Origin: Burkholderiaceae bacterium
Lineage (GTDB): Bacteria > Pseudomonadota > Gammaproteobacteria > Burkholderiales > Burkholderiaceae_C
Direction: 5' to 3'
DNA length: 64,000 nt
NCBI GenBank assembly: GCA_024235915.1
Contig: JACKLO010000011.1
Location: 62,001 to 126,000, forward strand
Shown: positions 8,575 to 17,148 of the stretch, one piece after another
How the letters are laid out: the number at the start of each line of letters is the position of its first letter
Numbering within the stretch: position 1 is the first letter of the stretch
Notes under the pieces: generated by a model
The model's input: the letters and a program-made list of their open reading frames with translations, nothing else
What the model was told of the DNA's origin: nothing
Database searches by the model: none
Position numbers and translations under genes: made by a program

Positions 8575-10185
8575 ATGACAAACCCGAGGAGCATCACCAC
8601 GGCCTGTACGGCCGCGTTCACCATCGCCGCGTTGCCGGCACTGGCCGCAGACTGGCCCAGCGCCGGCCGCGACCTGAACAACTCGCGCTACCAGCACGCC
8701 GAACGTGCCATCTCGCCGGCCACCGTGGGCCGACTGGCCCTGAAATGGACCACGGACACGGCGGGCGACGTGACGGCACAGCCGGCGGTCGACGGCGACT
8801 ACCTGTACTTCCCGGACTCCGCAGGCTACCTCTACAAGGTGCACCGGCAGACCGGCGTGCAGGTCTGGGTTCGCCGGGTCAGCGACTACACCGGCGTGCC
8901 CGGTGACTTCGCGCGTGCGACACCCGCCGTCGCCGGCGACCTGCTGATCCTGGGCAATCAAAGTGGCAAGCTGCCGGGCGAGCCCACCGGGCCGGCGTCC
9001 TCTCCAGCGCAGGTGTTTGCGCTGAACAAGCACACCGGCGACCCGGTGTGGAACACCGAGGTCGACCCGACCTTCCTGTCCTTCGTCACGCAGTCGGCAG
9101 TGGTGGTCGATGGCCTGGCGTACGTGGGCACGGCGTCGAACGAGGAACTGGTGGCGGCCTTCGTGCCCAAGGCGTACTGGTCCTGGCAGTTCCGGGGCGC
9201 AGCACTGGCGCTGGAGGTGGCCACGGGCAGGATCGTCTGGCGCACGCACATGGTGCCGGAAGGTTACGGTGGCGGCGCCATCTGGAGCAGCACGCCGGCC
9301 GTGGACCGTGCGCACCGCCTGGTCTACATGACGACCGGCAACAACTACACGGTGCCGGAAACGGTGCAGCAGTGCCTGCGGGACGGCGGCACGCCCAAGG
9401 GCTGCCTGAGCCCCGACAACCACTTCAATTCGATCGTGGCGTTGGACATGAAGTCAGGTGCCATCCGCTGGGCAGCCCGTGGGCTGCCGTACGATGCCTG
9501 GAACGTCGGCTGCGGGTTGAACGTGCCAGGCGCCGGTTTCGTCGTGCCCCGCAACGACAACTGCCCCGACCCGGAAGGCCCGGACTGGGACTTCGCCCAG
9601 GGCGCGATGCTGTTCGGTTCGGCCTCGGGGCCGGAAAACCAAGGCGGCAACCTGGTGGGGGCAGGCCAGAAGAGCGGCATGTTCTGGACCTTCAACGCCA
9701 AGACCGGCAAGCCGGTTTGGTCGCGCCAGATCGTGCCGCCTGGCGTCACCGGCGGCCTGCAATGGGGCTCGGCCACAAATGGCAAGCGCATCTTCGTGGC
9801 CTCGTCCAACAGCGGGCCGGCGATGAACGGCGGTGGCGCCGGCGCGCTGGACTGGGTGCTCAAGGACGGCACGACCACCAAGGCCGGTGGTTGGGCGGCG
9901 ATGGACGCGAAGACCGGTGCCGTGCTGTGGACCACCGCCGACCCCAACGGCAGCCGGGCTGAAGCCGCGGTGGCCGGTGCCAACGGCGTGATCTTCGGCT
10001 GCAACGTCGACTTCGCGCGCGGCACCCTGTTTGCCATGGATGCCGGAACCGGTGCCGTGCTCTGGTCCTACGACACCAGCGCCACGTGCAACGCCGGCCC
10101 GTCGGTGGTCGACGGGCAGGTGTTCATTGGCAGCGGCAATTTCCTGGGCTACGGCAACCGCAAGCTGCACGCCTTCGGGCTTTGA
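8575..10185 (+). CDS. Exported PQQ-dependent dehydrogenase-like beta-propeller protein
   Basis: The 536-residue protein begins with a signal peptide (membrane stretch ending ALPALA, then ADWPSAG) and is a quinoprotein beta-propeller. The start WPSAGRDLNNSRY and repeats such as VYMTTGNNYTVP, MDAKTGAVLWTT and FAMDAGTGAVLWSY are the Trp-docking blades of PQQ enzymes. There is no CxxCH, so no heme c domain is fused, and no vicinal cysteine pair. It resembles the polyvinyl-alcohol-dehydrogenase branch more than methanol dehydrogenases. It should oxidise an alcohol or sugar in the periplasm and need a separate electron acceptor. The start ATG has GAGG seven bases upstream. The substrate is unknown. 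Confidence 0.82.
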   Translation: MTNPRSITTACTAAFTIAALPALAADWPSAGRDLNNSRYQHAERAISPATVGRLALKWTTDTAGDVTAQPAVDGDYLYFPDSAGYLYKVHRQTGVQVWVRRVSDYTGVPGDFARATPAVAGDLLILGNQSGKLPGEPTGPASSPAQVFALNKHTGDPVWNTEVDPTFLSFVTQSAVVVDGLAYVGTASNEELVAAFVPKAYWSWQFRGAALALEVATGRIVWRTHMVPEGYGGGAIWSSTPAVDRAHRLVYMTTGNNYTVPETVQQCLRDGGTPKGCLSPDNHFNSIVALDMKSGAIRWAARGLPYDAWNVGCGLNVPGAGFVVPRNDNCPDPEGPDWDFAQGAMLFGSASGPENQGGNLVGAGQKSGMFWTFNAKTGKPVWSRQIVPPGVTGGLQWGSATNGKRIFVASSNSGPAMNGGGAGALDWVLKDGTTTKAGGWAAMDAKTGAVLWTTADPNGSRAEAAVAGANGVIFGCNVDFARGTLFAMDAGTGAVLWSYDTSATCNAGPSVVDGQVFIGSGNFLGYGNRKLHAFGL

Positions 10186-10198
10186 CGAACCCAGTGAC

Positions 10199-10238
10199 GG
10201 CGGGCGAAGTTCGCCCGCCGGGTGGGATCAGCCCACCC
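10199..10238. terminator. Two consecutive hairpins between convergent PQQ dehydrogenase and argF genes
   Basis: GGCGGGCGAA at 10199-10208 pairs with TTCGCCCGCC at 10210-10219, a 10-bp perfect stem. A second stem, GGGTGGG at 10220-10226 with CCCACCC at 10232-10238, includes the argF stop codon. The pair sits between two genes that face each other, so it probably ends transcription from both sides. T-runs are absent. Confidence 0.55.
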
Positions 10239-11160
10239 GCCCGATCAGCAGGTACTCCATGAGCGCCTTCTGCACGTGCATGCGGTTCTCTGCCTCGTCC
10301 CACACCACGCTTTGCGGGCCGTCGATGACATCGGCGGCCACCTCTTCACCGCGGTGGGCGGGCAGGCAGTGCATGAACAGCGCGTCAGGCTGCGCCAACT
10401 GCATCATCTGCGCGTCCACGCACCAGTCGGCGAAGGCGGCCCGGCGAGCTTCGTTCTCGGCCTCGTAGCCCATGCTGGTCCACACATCGGTGGTCACGAG
10501 GTGGGCGCCTTCGCAGGCGGCGGCGGGGCTCTTGAAGACCTTCAGGCAGGCGGCGTTCTTCACGCCGGCCACGGCCGGGTCGATCTCGTAGCCGCTGGGC
10601 GTGCTCACGTGCAGCGTGAAGCCCAGGATGTCGGCCGCCTGCAGCCAGGTGTTGGCCATGTTGTTGCCATCCCCCACCCAGGCGACCACCTTGCCCTGCA
10701 GCGAGCCGCGGTGCTCAATGAACGTGAAGATGTCGGCCAGGATCTGGCAGGGGTGGTATTCGTTGGTCAGGCCGTTGATCACCGGCACCCGGGAATGTGC
10801 GGCGAAGGCTTCGAGCTTGGCCTGCTCGTAGGTGCGGATCATCACCAGGTCCACCATGCGGCTGATCACGCGCGCGCTGTCTTCCACCGGTTCGGCGCGG
10901 CCGAGCTGGCTGTCGCCGGTGGTCAGATGCACCACCGACCCGCCCATCTGGTACATCCCGGCCTCGAAGCTCACCCGCGTGCGGGTGCTGGCCTTCTCGA
11001 AGATCATCGCCAGCGTGCGGTCGGTCAGCGGCTGGTACTTCTCGTAGTTCTTGAAGCGCGTCTTGATGATGCGCGTGCGCTCGAGCAGGTAGGCGTACTC
11101 CTCGGCACGGAAGTCCTTGAACTGCAGGTAGTGCTTCATCAACGTGTCGCCGGGTTTCAT
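10228..11160 (-). CDS. argF: Ornithine carbamoyltransferase
   Basis: The enzyme makes citrulline from ornithine and carbamoyl phosphate in arginine synthesis. Diagnostic motifs are the carbamoyl-phosphate loop STRTR near residue 60, HPCQILAD near 140 and HCLPAHRGEE near the C-terminus. At 310 residues it is full length and forms trimers in known cases. Translation may begin seven codons later, at the ATG at 11139, where homologues usually start (MKHYLQFKDF); neither start has a strong ribosome-binding site. It follows argD by about 50 bases on the same strand, and the two probably form an operon. Confidence 0.95.
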   Translation of the reverse strand: MKPGDTLMKHYLQFKDFRAEEYAYLLERTRIIKTRFKNYEKYQPLTDRTLAMIFEKASTRTRVSFEAGMYQMGGSVVHLTTGDSQLGRAEPVEDSARVISRMVDLVMIRTYEQAKLEAFAAHSRVPVINGLTNEYHPCQILADIFTFIEHRGSLQGKVVAWVGDGNNMANTWLQAADILGFTLHVSTPSGYEIDPAVAGVKNAACLKVFKSPAAACEGAHLVTTDVWTSMGYEAENEARRAAFADWCVDAQMMQLAQPDALFMHCLPAHRGEEVAADVIDGPQSVVWDEAENRMHVQKALMEYLLIGRVG

Positions 11161-11212
11161 GTCGGTTCTGCGCGGCCGCCCGAAGGCGCCGGAGCGCTCC
11201 CCTGGGCAGTAC

Positions 11213-12415
11213 TCATGCGGAAAGGAAGTCCCGGATCAACGGCACCAGGATCTGCACGATCTCGTCAGCCTCGTCCGCACTCAGGATCAACGGGGGCACC
11301 AGGCGCACCACGCGGTCGGCCGTGACGCTGAGCATCAGGCCCGCCTCCGCCGCGCGCTGCAGGATGACGCCGCAGGGGCGGTCGAGCTCGATGCCGATCA
11401 TCAGGCCGGCGCCGCGCACCTCCACCACACCGGCCAAGCCGTTCAGGCCATGTTTCAGACCGTCCGACAGACGGGCGCCGACGGCGGCAGCGTTTTCCAA
11501 CAGGCCGTCCTCCTCCATGATGCGCAGCGTTTCGACGCCGGCGCGCATGGACAGCGGGTTGCCGCCGAAGGTGGTGCCGTGGTTGCCCGGGCCGAAGATG
11601 TTGACGGCTTTCGGGCCGCAGACTACGGCGCCGATGGGCACGCCCGACCCGAGGCCCTTGGCCAGCGGCATGACATCAGGCTTCACGCCGGCCCATTGGT
11701 GGGCGAACCACTTGCCGGTACGCCCGATGCCGCATTGCACCTCGTCGAGCATCAGCAGCCAGTCCTGGCGGTCGCAGAGGGCGCGGAGACCCTGGAGGTA
11801 GTCCCAGCGCGCCGGGTGGATGCCACCTTCGCCCTGGATGGTTTCCAGGAACACGGCGACCACATTGGGATTCTCGCGGGCCACTTGCTCGACCGCTGCC
11901 AGATCATTCATCGGTACACGGACGAACCCTTCGACCAGCGGGCCGAAGCCCGCCTGGACCTTGGGGTTGCCGGTGGCCGACAGGGTGGCGATCGAGCGGC
12001 CGTGGAAGGCGGCCTCGTAGACGATGATCTCGGGGCGCGCGATGCCCTTGTCATGGCCGAACTTGCGGGCCAGCTTGAGGGCCGCCTCGTTGGCTTCCAG
12101 GCCGGTGCTGCAGAAGAAGGCGCCTGACAGGCCCGACAGCTCGCAGAGCTTGGCGCCCAGCTGTTCCTGCAGCGGAACCTCGTAGTAGTTGGAGCAGTGG
12201 ATCAGCTTGCCGATCTGTTCCTGCAGTGCTGGCACCAGCTTGGGATGGGCATGGCCCAGCGTGTTGACGGCAATGCCACCCAGACCATCGAGGTAGCGCT
12301 TGCCCTGGGTGTCCCACACCCGGCAGCCCTGGCCATGGCTGAGGGCGATGGGCAGCCGGCCGTAGGTGTTGAGCACATGGGGCATCGGCCGCGTCGTCGT
12401 GTCCGGTGCAGTCAT
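11213..12415 (-). CDS. argD: Acetylornithine aminotransferase
   Basis: This 400-residue class III aminotransferase uses pyridoxal phosphate to convert N-acetylglutamate semialdehyde to N-acetylornithine. The PLP lysine lies near residue 252 in MPLAKGLGSG, the aspartate in MLDEVQCGIGRTG, and the substrate-binding region in CSNYYEVP. I chose the ATG at 12415 because AAGGA lies upstream and homologues start close by; the frame stays open further upstream only by chance. It precedes argF and is divergent from the DUF3579 gene, an order common in Burkholderiales. Such enzymes may also act in lysine synthesis. Confidence 0.93.
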   Translation of the reverse strand: MTAPDTTTRPMPHVLNTYGRLPIALSHGQGCRVWDTQGKRYLDGLGGIAVNTLGHAHPKLVPALQEQIGKLIHCSNYYEVPLQEQLGAKLCELSGLSGAFFCSTGLEANEAALKLARKFGHDKGIARPEIIVYEAAFHGRSIATLSATGNPKVQAGFGPLVEGFVRVPMNDLAAVEQVARENPNVVAVFLETIQGEGGIHPARWDYLQGLRALCDRQDWLLMLDEVQCGIGRTGKWFAHQWAGVKPDVMPLAKGLGSGVPIGAVVCGPKAVNIFGPGNHGTTFGGNPLSMRAGVETLRIMEEDGLLENAAAVGARLSDGLKHGLNGLAGVVEVRGAGLMIGIELDRPCGVILQRAAEAGLMLSVTADRVVRLVPPLILSADEADEIVQILVPLIRDFLSA

Positions 12416-12515
12416 CGGCAGGGTCCTTGCGGGTGGTCGGAGGCCGACGATTCTAGGCGCGCCCAGCGGCCTGGATGCTGCAACGCAACAGAACCGGGCA
12501 CAATCGCGGGTTCCG

Positions 12516-12821
12516 ATGAGCAGCACCGGCCAATTCACCATCCGAGGCGTCACGCAGGACGGCCGCACCTTTCGACCCAGCGACTGGGCCGAGCGTCTGG
12601 CCGGGGCGATGTCGTCGTTCCGCCCTGGCGGTGGCGCGGGTGGGCCGGGGGCCCACATTGGCTATTCGCCGTATTGTTTCCCGCGGGTGGTGGGCGGCGT
12701 GAAGTGCGTGATCGTCGACCAGGCGCTGCGCGGCATCGAGCCGATGGCCTGGGATTTCGTCATGAACTTCGCCCGCGACAACGGCTTGTCGGTGATCGAA
12801 GGGGCGGCGCCGGCGGACTGA
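12516..12821 (+). CDS. DUF3579 domain protein
   Basis: This 101-residue protein matches the DUF3579 family, small soluble proteins found almost only in betaproteobacteria. Recognisable parts are IRGVTQDGRTFRPSDWAERLAG at the start, and CFPRVVGGVKCVIVDQAL with MAWDFVMNFARDN in the second half. Two cysteines are conserved-looking but there is no known active-site pattern. The gene is divergent from argD across about 100 bases, its usual place in this order. Its function is not known; the steady link to arginine genes is suggestive only. Confidence 0.85.
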   Translation: MSSTGQFTIRGVTQDGRTFRPSDWAERLAGAMSSFRPGGGAGGPGAHIGYSPYCFPRVVGGVKCVIVDQALRGIEPMAWDFVMNFARDNGLSVIEGAAPAD

Positions 12822-12861
12822 GTGGCGCGCCGCGCCTGTTGAACAGGCGGCAGCAATGACA

Positions 12862-12884
12862 AAGGGCCTGCAGTGCAGGCCCTT
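12862..12884 (-). terminator. Intrinsic-type terminator hairpin after rpsT
   Basis: AAGGGCCTGCA at 12862-12872 pairs with TGCAGGCCCTT at 12874-12884. Read on the minus strand it follows the rpsT stop codon and leads into a short T-containing stretch (CCCTTTGTCATT). It also lies between the converging DUF3579 and rpsT genes, so it may work both ways. Confidence 0.65.
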
Positions 12885-12917
12885 GTGGCTGCCGGCGCAA
12901 GCCGGCGAGCAGAACGA

Positions 12918-13223
12918 TCAGGCGGCGGCAGTGGCCAGGGCCTTGACCTTGGCGGCCAGGCGGCTCTTGTGGCGAGCGGCTTTGTTCTTGTGGAAGATGC
13001 CCTTGTCGGCCACCGAATCAATGATCTTCTGCGCGTGCTTGAACAGGTCGGTCGCCTTGCCGGCGTCACCGCCCGCCACCGCCTTCTGCACGTTCTTGAT
13101 CACCGTGCGGAAGTGCGAGCGCAAGGAAGAGTTGTGCGCGTTCAGCTTGACGTCCTGGCGCGCGCGCTTGCGGCCGGAGGCGAGGCGGACAGTCTTCTTC
13201 TTGGCTTTGGACGAGGTGGCCAT
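12918..13223 (-). CDS. rpsT: 30S ribosomal protein S20
   Basis: The 101-residue basic protein binds the 5' domain of 16S rRNA early in small-subunit assembly. It begins MATSSKAKKKTVRL and contains the family core SLRSHFRTVIKNVQKAV and KGIFHKNKAARHKSRL, with an Ala-rich helical C-terminus. S20 is about 86-90 residues in enterics; the few extra residues at each end are common in betaproteobacteria. It is divergent from murJ and has its own clear promoter in the 115-base gap. Confidence 0.97.
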   Translation of the reverse strand: MATSSKAKKKTVRLASGRKRARQDVKLNAHNSSLRSHFRTVIKNVQKAVAGGDAGKATDLFKHAQKIIDSVADKGIFHKNKAARHKSRLAAKVKALATAAA

Positions 13224-13272
13224 GCTGTAAGGGTTGGACCTTCGTGAGGTGCGTTAGGTGCAAAGACAGTCG

Positions 13273-13301
13273 AGTATAGCACGCCCAGATCGACCCTGCA
13301 A
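13273..13301 (-). promoter_or_regulatory. Sigma-70 promoter of rpsT
   Basis: On the minus strand, TTGCAG (13301-13296) is followed after 17 bases by TATACT (13278-13273), with TGC before the -10 giving an extended -10. This is one of the best promoters in the window and fits a highly expressed ribosomal protein gene 50 bases downstream. Confidence 0.8.
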
Positions 13302-13338
13302 ACGGGCACTGACTGCCCGCTAGAATGCCGGCCGTCCG

Positions 13339-14895
13339 ATGAACCTGCTGAAGTCCGCCTCCCTCGTTTCGTTGCTGACGCTTGCCTCGCGGGTGACGGG
13401 TCTGGTGCGGGAGCAGCTGGTGGCCGCCACCTTCGGCGCCAGCGCCGCCACCGACGCCTTCAACGTCGCCTTCCGCTTGCCCAACCTGTTCCGCAGGCTG
13501 TTCGCCGAAGGCGCGTTCTCGCAGGCCTTTGTACCGGTGCTGGCCGCGACACGCACGCAGGAAGGCGATGCGGCCACCAAGGCCCTGGTGGATGCCGTGG
13601 CCACGTTGCTCGCCTGGGCGCTGCTGCTGCTGTGCCTGGTCGGCGTGGTCGGTGCACCGGTTCTGGTGTGGCTGATTGGTTCCGGGTTGCAGCAATTCGA
13701 CACCGCCGTGCTGCTGACCCGGCTCATGTTCCCCTACATCGGCTTCATGTCCCTGGTGGCGCTGGCGGCAGGCATCCTCAACACCTGGAAGCGGTTTGCG
13801 GTGCCCGCGGCCACGCCGGTGCTGCTGAACCTTTGCTTCATCGCCGCGGCCTGGCTGGGTGCCCCGGCGTTCGAGCGGCATGGCTGGGACCCCATCCTGG
13901 CCCTGGCCGCCGGCGTGATGGCGGGCGGACTGCTGCAATTGGCCGTGCAAGTGCCCGCGCTCTCGCGGCTGGGTCTGTTGCCGCGCGTCTCGTTGTGGCC
14001 AGGTCGCATGGCTGCGGCGTGGCGCCACCCTGGCGTGGTGCGGGTGCTTCGTCAAATGGCGCCGGCCTTGCTGGGGGTTTCCGTGGCCCAGGTGTCGCTC
14101 GTGATCAACACCCAGATCGCGTCGCACGTGGGGGTGGGGGCGGTGTCCTGGCTCACCTATGCCGACCGGCTGATGGAGTTCCCGACCGCGCTGCTGGGGG
14201 TGGCCCTCGGCGTCGTCCTGCTGCCGCAACTCTCCGCCGCACGTGCCGGCGGCGATGCCGAGGCCTTCTCCGGCCTCATCGACTGGGGTCTGCGTCTGGT
14301 CGTGATGCTGGCGCTGCCTTGTGCGATCGCCCTGCTCGTGTTCCCTGAGGCGCTGATCGCCGTGCTGTTCCACTATGGTGCCTTCAGCGCGCAGGATGTG
14401 GCGATGACGGTGCTGGCGTTGCAGGGCTATGGCATCGGCCTGATGGGATTGATCGGCCTGAAGATCCTGGCGCCTGGCTTCTACGCCCGTGAAGACGTGA
14501 AGACGCCCATGAAGGTGGGCGTGGTGGCACTGGTGCTCACGCAGGCCTTGAATCTGGTCTTCGTGCCGTGGCTGGGGCATGCGGGTCTGGCGCTGTCCAT
14601 CGGCATGGCAGCGCTCTTCAACGCGACCACGCTGCTGGTCCTGCTACGCCGGCGCGGCCTGTACCGGCCGGCCCCCGGCTGGGGGGCCTTCGTGCTGCGC
14701 GTCGGGGCGGGATGTCTGGTGCTAGGTGGCCTTCTGGCGCTGGCCGCACGGCGCATCGACTGGATCGCGCTGCAGGCTCATGCCGGGCAGCGGGCTCTGG
14801 TCATGGCTGCCGTGCTGGGCGGCGTGGCGCTGACGTACTTTGTGCAGCTTCACCTGTCGGGCCTGCGCCTGAAGGCCTTCCTGCGTCGCGGGTGA
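13339..14895 (+). CDS. murJ: Lipid II flippase MurJ
   Basis: The 518-residue integral membrane protein belongs to the MviN/MurJ branch of the MOP superfamily and moves lipid II across the inner membrane for peptidoglycan synthesis. It begins MNLLKSASLVSLLTLASRVTG, with the conserved Arg-rich start of helix 1, and has FRLPNLFRRLFAEGAFSQAFVP, the diagnostic early loop. About 14 hydrophobic helices cover the length. The start ATG lies 13 bases after TAGAAT, a possible -10, so the leader may be very short. The gene is divergent from rpsT, a common arrangement. Confidence 0.95.
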   Translation: MNLLKSASLVSLLTLASRVTGLVREQLVAATFGASAATDAFNVAFRLPNLFRRLFAEGAFSQAFVPVLAATRTQEGDAATKALVDAVATLLAWALLLLCLVGVVGAPVLVWLIGSGLQQFDTAVLLTRLMFPYIGFMSLVALAAGILNTWKRFAVPAATPVLLNLCFIAAAWLGAPAFERHGWDPILALAAGVMAGGLLQLAVQVPALSRLGLLPRVSLWPGRMAAAWRHPGVVRVLRQMAPALLGVSVAQVSLVINTQIASHVGVGAVSWLTYADRLMEFPTALLGVALGVVLLPQLSAARAGGDAEAFSGLIDWGLRLVVMLALPCAIALLVFPEALIAVLFHYGAFSAQDVAMTVLALQGYGIGLMGLIGLKILAPGFYAREDVKTPMKVGVVALVLTQALNLVFVPWLGHAGLALSIGMAALFNATTLLVLLRRRGLYRPAPGWGAFVLRVGAGCLVLGGLLALAARRIDWIALQAHAGQRALVMAAVLGGVALTYFVQLHLSGLRLKAFLRRG

Positions 14896-14899
14896 CGAC

Positions 14900-15772
14900 A
14901 TGGCGGCCAAGCTCGACCTCACGACCCCGCCGACGCCGCTGCAGTACTTCGCGGCCCTGGTGGCGCATGACGACGGCCTGCCGCTGCTGGAGGCTGCCGC
15001 CGCCATCGCGCAACATGCGCAGCCAACGCTGGACACCCAGGCCGTGCTGGCCGAGGTGGACCAGTTGGGTGACGTACTGCGCCGCCGCATCCCGGCCGAT
15101 GCCGGGGCGTTGCAGCGGCTGCAGCTGTTGAACCGCTACTTCTTCAAGGAGCTGGGGTTTTCCGGCAACCTGAACCACTACGAAGATCCGGCCAACTCCG
15201 ACCTGTTGCAGGTGCTGGCGCGCCGGCGCGGCATTCCGATCTCGCTGGCGGTGCTCTACATGGAGCTGGCCGCACATGCCGGACTGTCGGCCGACGGCGT
15301 GTCCTTCCCGGGGCACTTCCTGGTCAAGCTGCACCTGCCGCAGGGCGAAGTGGTGATGGATCCGTTCAGTGGCCGATCACTGTCGCGCGACGAACTCGAG
15401 GAGCGCCTTCAGCCCTGGCGCAGCCGCATGGCATTGTCGGCCGACGACGAGCCGCCGCTGGGTCTGTTCCTGCAGGCAGCGACGCCACGCGACATCCTCG
15501 CGCGCATGCTGCGCAACCTCAAGGCCATTCATCAAGGCGCGCGCGACCTGCCGCAACTGCTGTCGGTCCAGGAACGTCTGGTGGCCTTGCTGCCCGATGA
15601 CCTCCTGGAGCGCCGCGACCGGGCGCTGATCGACGGCCAGCTCGGGCGCCTGGATCGGGCCTGCACTGACCTGGCCGCCTACCTGCAGGCGCACCCCGAT
15701 GCCGAGGATGCGCCGGCGCTACGCGACCAGCTCGCGCGTTGGCGCCAGGCGCCGCCGGCCACACTGCATTGA
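14900..15772 (+). CDS. SirB1-family transglutaminase-like/TPR protein
   Basis: This 290-residue protein has the SirB1 N-terminal domain (about residues 40-200), related to transglutaminase-like folds. Visible signatures are LNRYFFKELGFSGN, YEDPANSDLLQVLARRRGIPISLAVLYMEL and VSFPGHFLVKL. The C-terminal part, with NLKAIHQGARDLPQLLSVQERLVALLP, looks like one or two TPR helices. It starts 4 bases after murJ and ends 2 bases before hda, so it is probably co-transcribed with both. The biochemical activity of SirB1 proteins is not established. Confidence 0.85.
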   Translation: MAAKLDLTTPPTPLQYFAALVAHDDGLPLLEAAAAIAQHAQPTLDTQAVLAEVDQLGDVLRRRIPADAGALQRLQLLNRYFFKELGFSGNLNHYEDPANSDLLQVLARRRGIPISLAVLYMELAAHAGLSADGVSFPGHFLVKLHLPQGEVVMDPFSGRSLSRDELEERLQPWRSRMALSADDEPPLGLFLQAATPRDILARMLRNLKAIHQGARDLPQLLSVQERLVALLPDDLLERRDRALIDGQLGRLDRACTDLAAYLQAHPDAEDAPALRDQLARWRQAPPATLH

Positions 15773-15774
15773 CG

Positions 15775-16446
15775 ATGGCGACCATGCCCATGCAACTGCC
15801 CCTGCCGCTCGGCGGTCGGGCAGCACCCACCTTCGATGACTTCATGGTCGGCGACAACGCCGCCGTGATCGCCCATCTGCGCGGGCTGCTCATGCCGGGC
15901 GCACCGGTTTACCTCTGGGGACCCGCGGGCTGCGGCAAGAGTCATCTGTTGCAGGCGCTGGCGGCCGGCGTGCGCCTGTCTGGCCACGTCGCCGCCGACT
16001 TCGAGCCTGGAAGGCCGCTGCAGCAGGATGCCACCCTGGCCATCATCGACGAAGCCGACACGCTGGACGACGGGGCCCAGGCCGATGCGTTCCGCTGGTT
16101 CGTCGAGGCGGCCACCGCCGGCGTGCAGATCGTCGCTGCCGGCCGCCTGCCGCCAGTGGACCTGCCGCTGCGTGAGGACCTGCGCAGCCGCCTGGGCTGG
16201 GGGCCGACCTTTGCCGTCCAGCCCCTGGGCGAACCGCAGGTGCGTGCCGTGCTGCGCCGCGAGGCTGACCGGCGCGGCATCTTCCTGGCCGACGAGGTCA
16301 TGGACTATGTGCTGGCCCGGTTCACGCGCGACCTGCGCCATCTGATGCAACTGCTGGATCACCTGGACCGCTTTGCGCTGGCGCGGTCGCGCCACGTCAC
16401 CGTGCCGCTGGTGCGCCAGATGCTGGAACAAGACCTGCCGCTCTGA
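15775..16446 (+). CDS. hda: DnaA regulatory inactivator Hda
   Basis: The 223-residue AAA+ protein binds the DNA sliding clamp and stimulates ATP hydrolysis by DnaA, limiting re-initiation. The clamp-binding motif QLPLPL is near residues 6-11, the P-loop GPAGCGKSHL near 48-57, and a Walker B-like stretch LAIIDEAD follows. The C-terminal part resembles the DnaA lid domain but lacks the DNA-binding domain, as expected. I took the ATG at 15775, right after the SirB1-like stop; the ATG at 15784 is also possible. It heads the hda-HAD-pcnB-folK group. Confidence 0.92.
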   Translation: MATMPMQLPLPLGGRAAPTFDDFMVGDNAAVIAHLRGLLMPGAPVYLWGPAGCGKSHLLQALAAGVRLSGHVAADFEPGRPLQQDATLAIIDEADTLDDGAQADAFRWFVEAATAGVQIVAAGRLPPVDLPLREDLRSRLGWGPTFAVQPLGEPQVRAVLRREADRRGIFLADEVMDYVLARFTRDLRHLMQLLDHLDRFALARSRHVTVPLVRQMLEQDLPL

Positions 16447-16470
16447 GAACGCGGCCACCCCAAACGCCCG

Positions 16471-17148
16471 ATGCCCCGCCACCTGACCCTGTTCGACCTT
16501 GACGGCACCCTGCTGCCCACCGATTCCGACCACGCCTTCGGCGAGTACCTCGTCCGCATCGGCTGGGCCGACGGCGAGGCGCACCGTCGTGCCAACGACC
16601 GGTTCTATGCCGACTATCTGGCCGGCCGGCTGGACATGACCGCCTACGTGGACTTCGCCACCGCCCCGTGGCGGCAGCGCAGCGCGGCCGAGCTGGCCGA
16701 CGTCACGGAACGCTTTCTGGCCGACGTCGCGCGCCCGGCGCTTCACCCGGCGGCGCTGGCTCTGGTGCAGCGCCACCGCGATGCCGGCGACCTGATCGCC
16801 ATCGTCACCGCCACCAACGAGTTCGTGACGCGTCCGATTGCCGACCTGTTCGGCATCGAGCACCTCGTCGCCACCGAACTCGTGCGCGACGCTTCCGGGC
16901 AGGTCACCGGCGCCATCCGCGGCACCCCGTCCTTCAGGGATGGCAAGATCGGGTGTGTGGACGCGTGGCTGGCCGGGCTGGGCCACCGTTTGTCCGACTT
17001 CGAGCGCTGCACCTTCTACAGCGATTCGACCAACGACCTGCCGCTGCTCGAACACGTCAGCCATCCCGTGGCCACCAACCCGGTGCCCGCGCTGGCGGCA
17101 ATCGCCGCCGAGCGCGGCTGGCCCGTCCTGCATCTTTTCAACACATGA
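16471..17148 (+). CDS. HAD-superfamily hydrolase, subfamily IB (SerB-like)
   Basis: The 225-residue protein is a HAD phosphatase of the IB type. Motif I is FDLDGTLLPTDSD near residues 8-20, motif II is IVTATNEF about residue 111, and motif III/IV is YSDSTNDLPLL about 181. The helical cap between motifs I and II matches the phosphoserine phosphatase and CicA group. It lies 24 bases after hda and overlaps pcnB by 4 bases. The substrate is unknown; a phosphorylated small molecule is likely. This gene between hda and pcnB is common in Burkholderiales. Confidence 0.88.
   Translation: MPRHLTLFDLDGTLLPTDSDHAFGEYLVRIGWADGEAHRRANDRFYADYLAGRLDMTAYVDFATAPWRQRSAAELADVTERFLADVARPALHPAALALVQRHRDAGDLIAIVTATNEFVTRPIADLFGIEHLVATELVRDASGQVTGAIRGTPSFRDGKIGCVDAWLAGLGHRLSDFERCTFYSDSTNDLPLLEHVSHPVATNPVPALAAIAAERGWPVLHLFNT

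Noticed and set aside
13066..14580. Long minus-strand open frame across murJ, about 500 codons
   Set aside because: It is a shadow of murJ: Arg/His/Gln-rich composition, no family pattern, and no ribosome-binding site. High GC content keeps the reverse frames open throughout this window.
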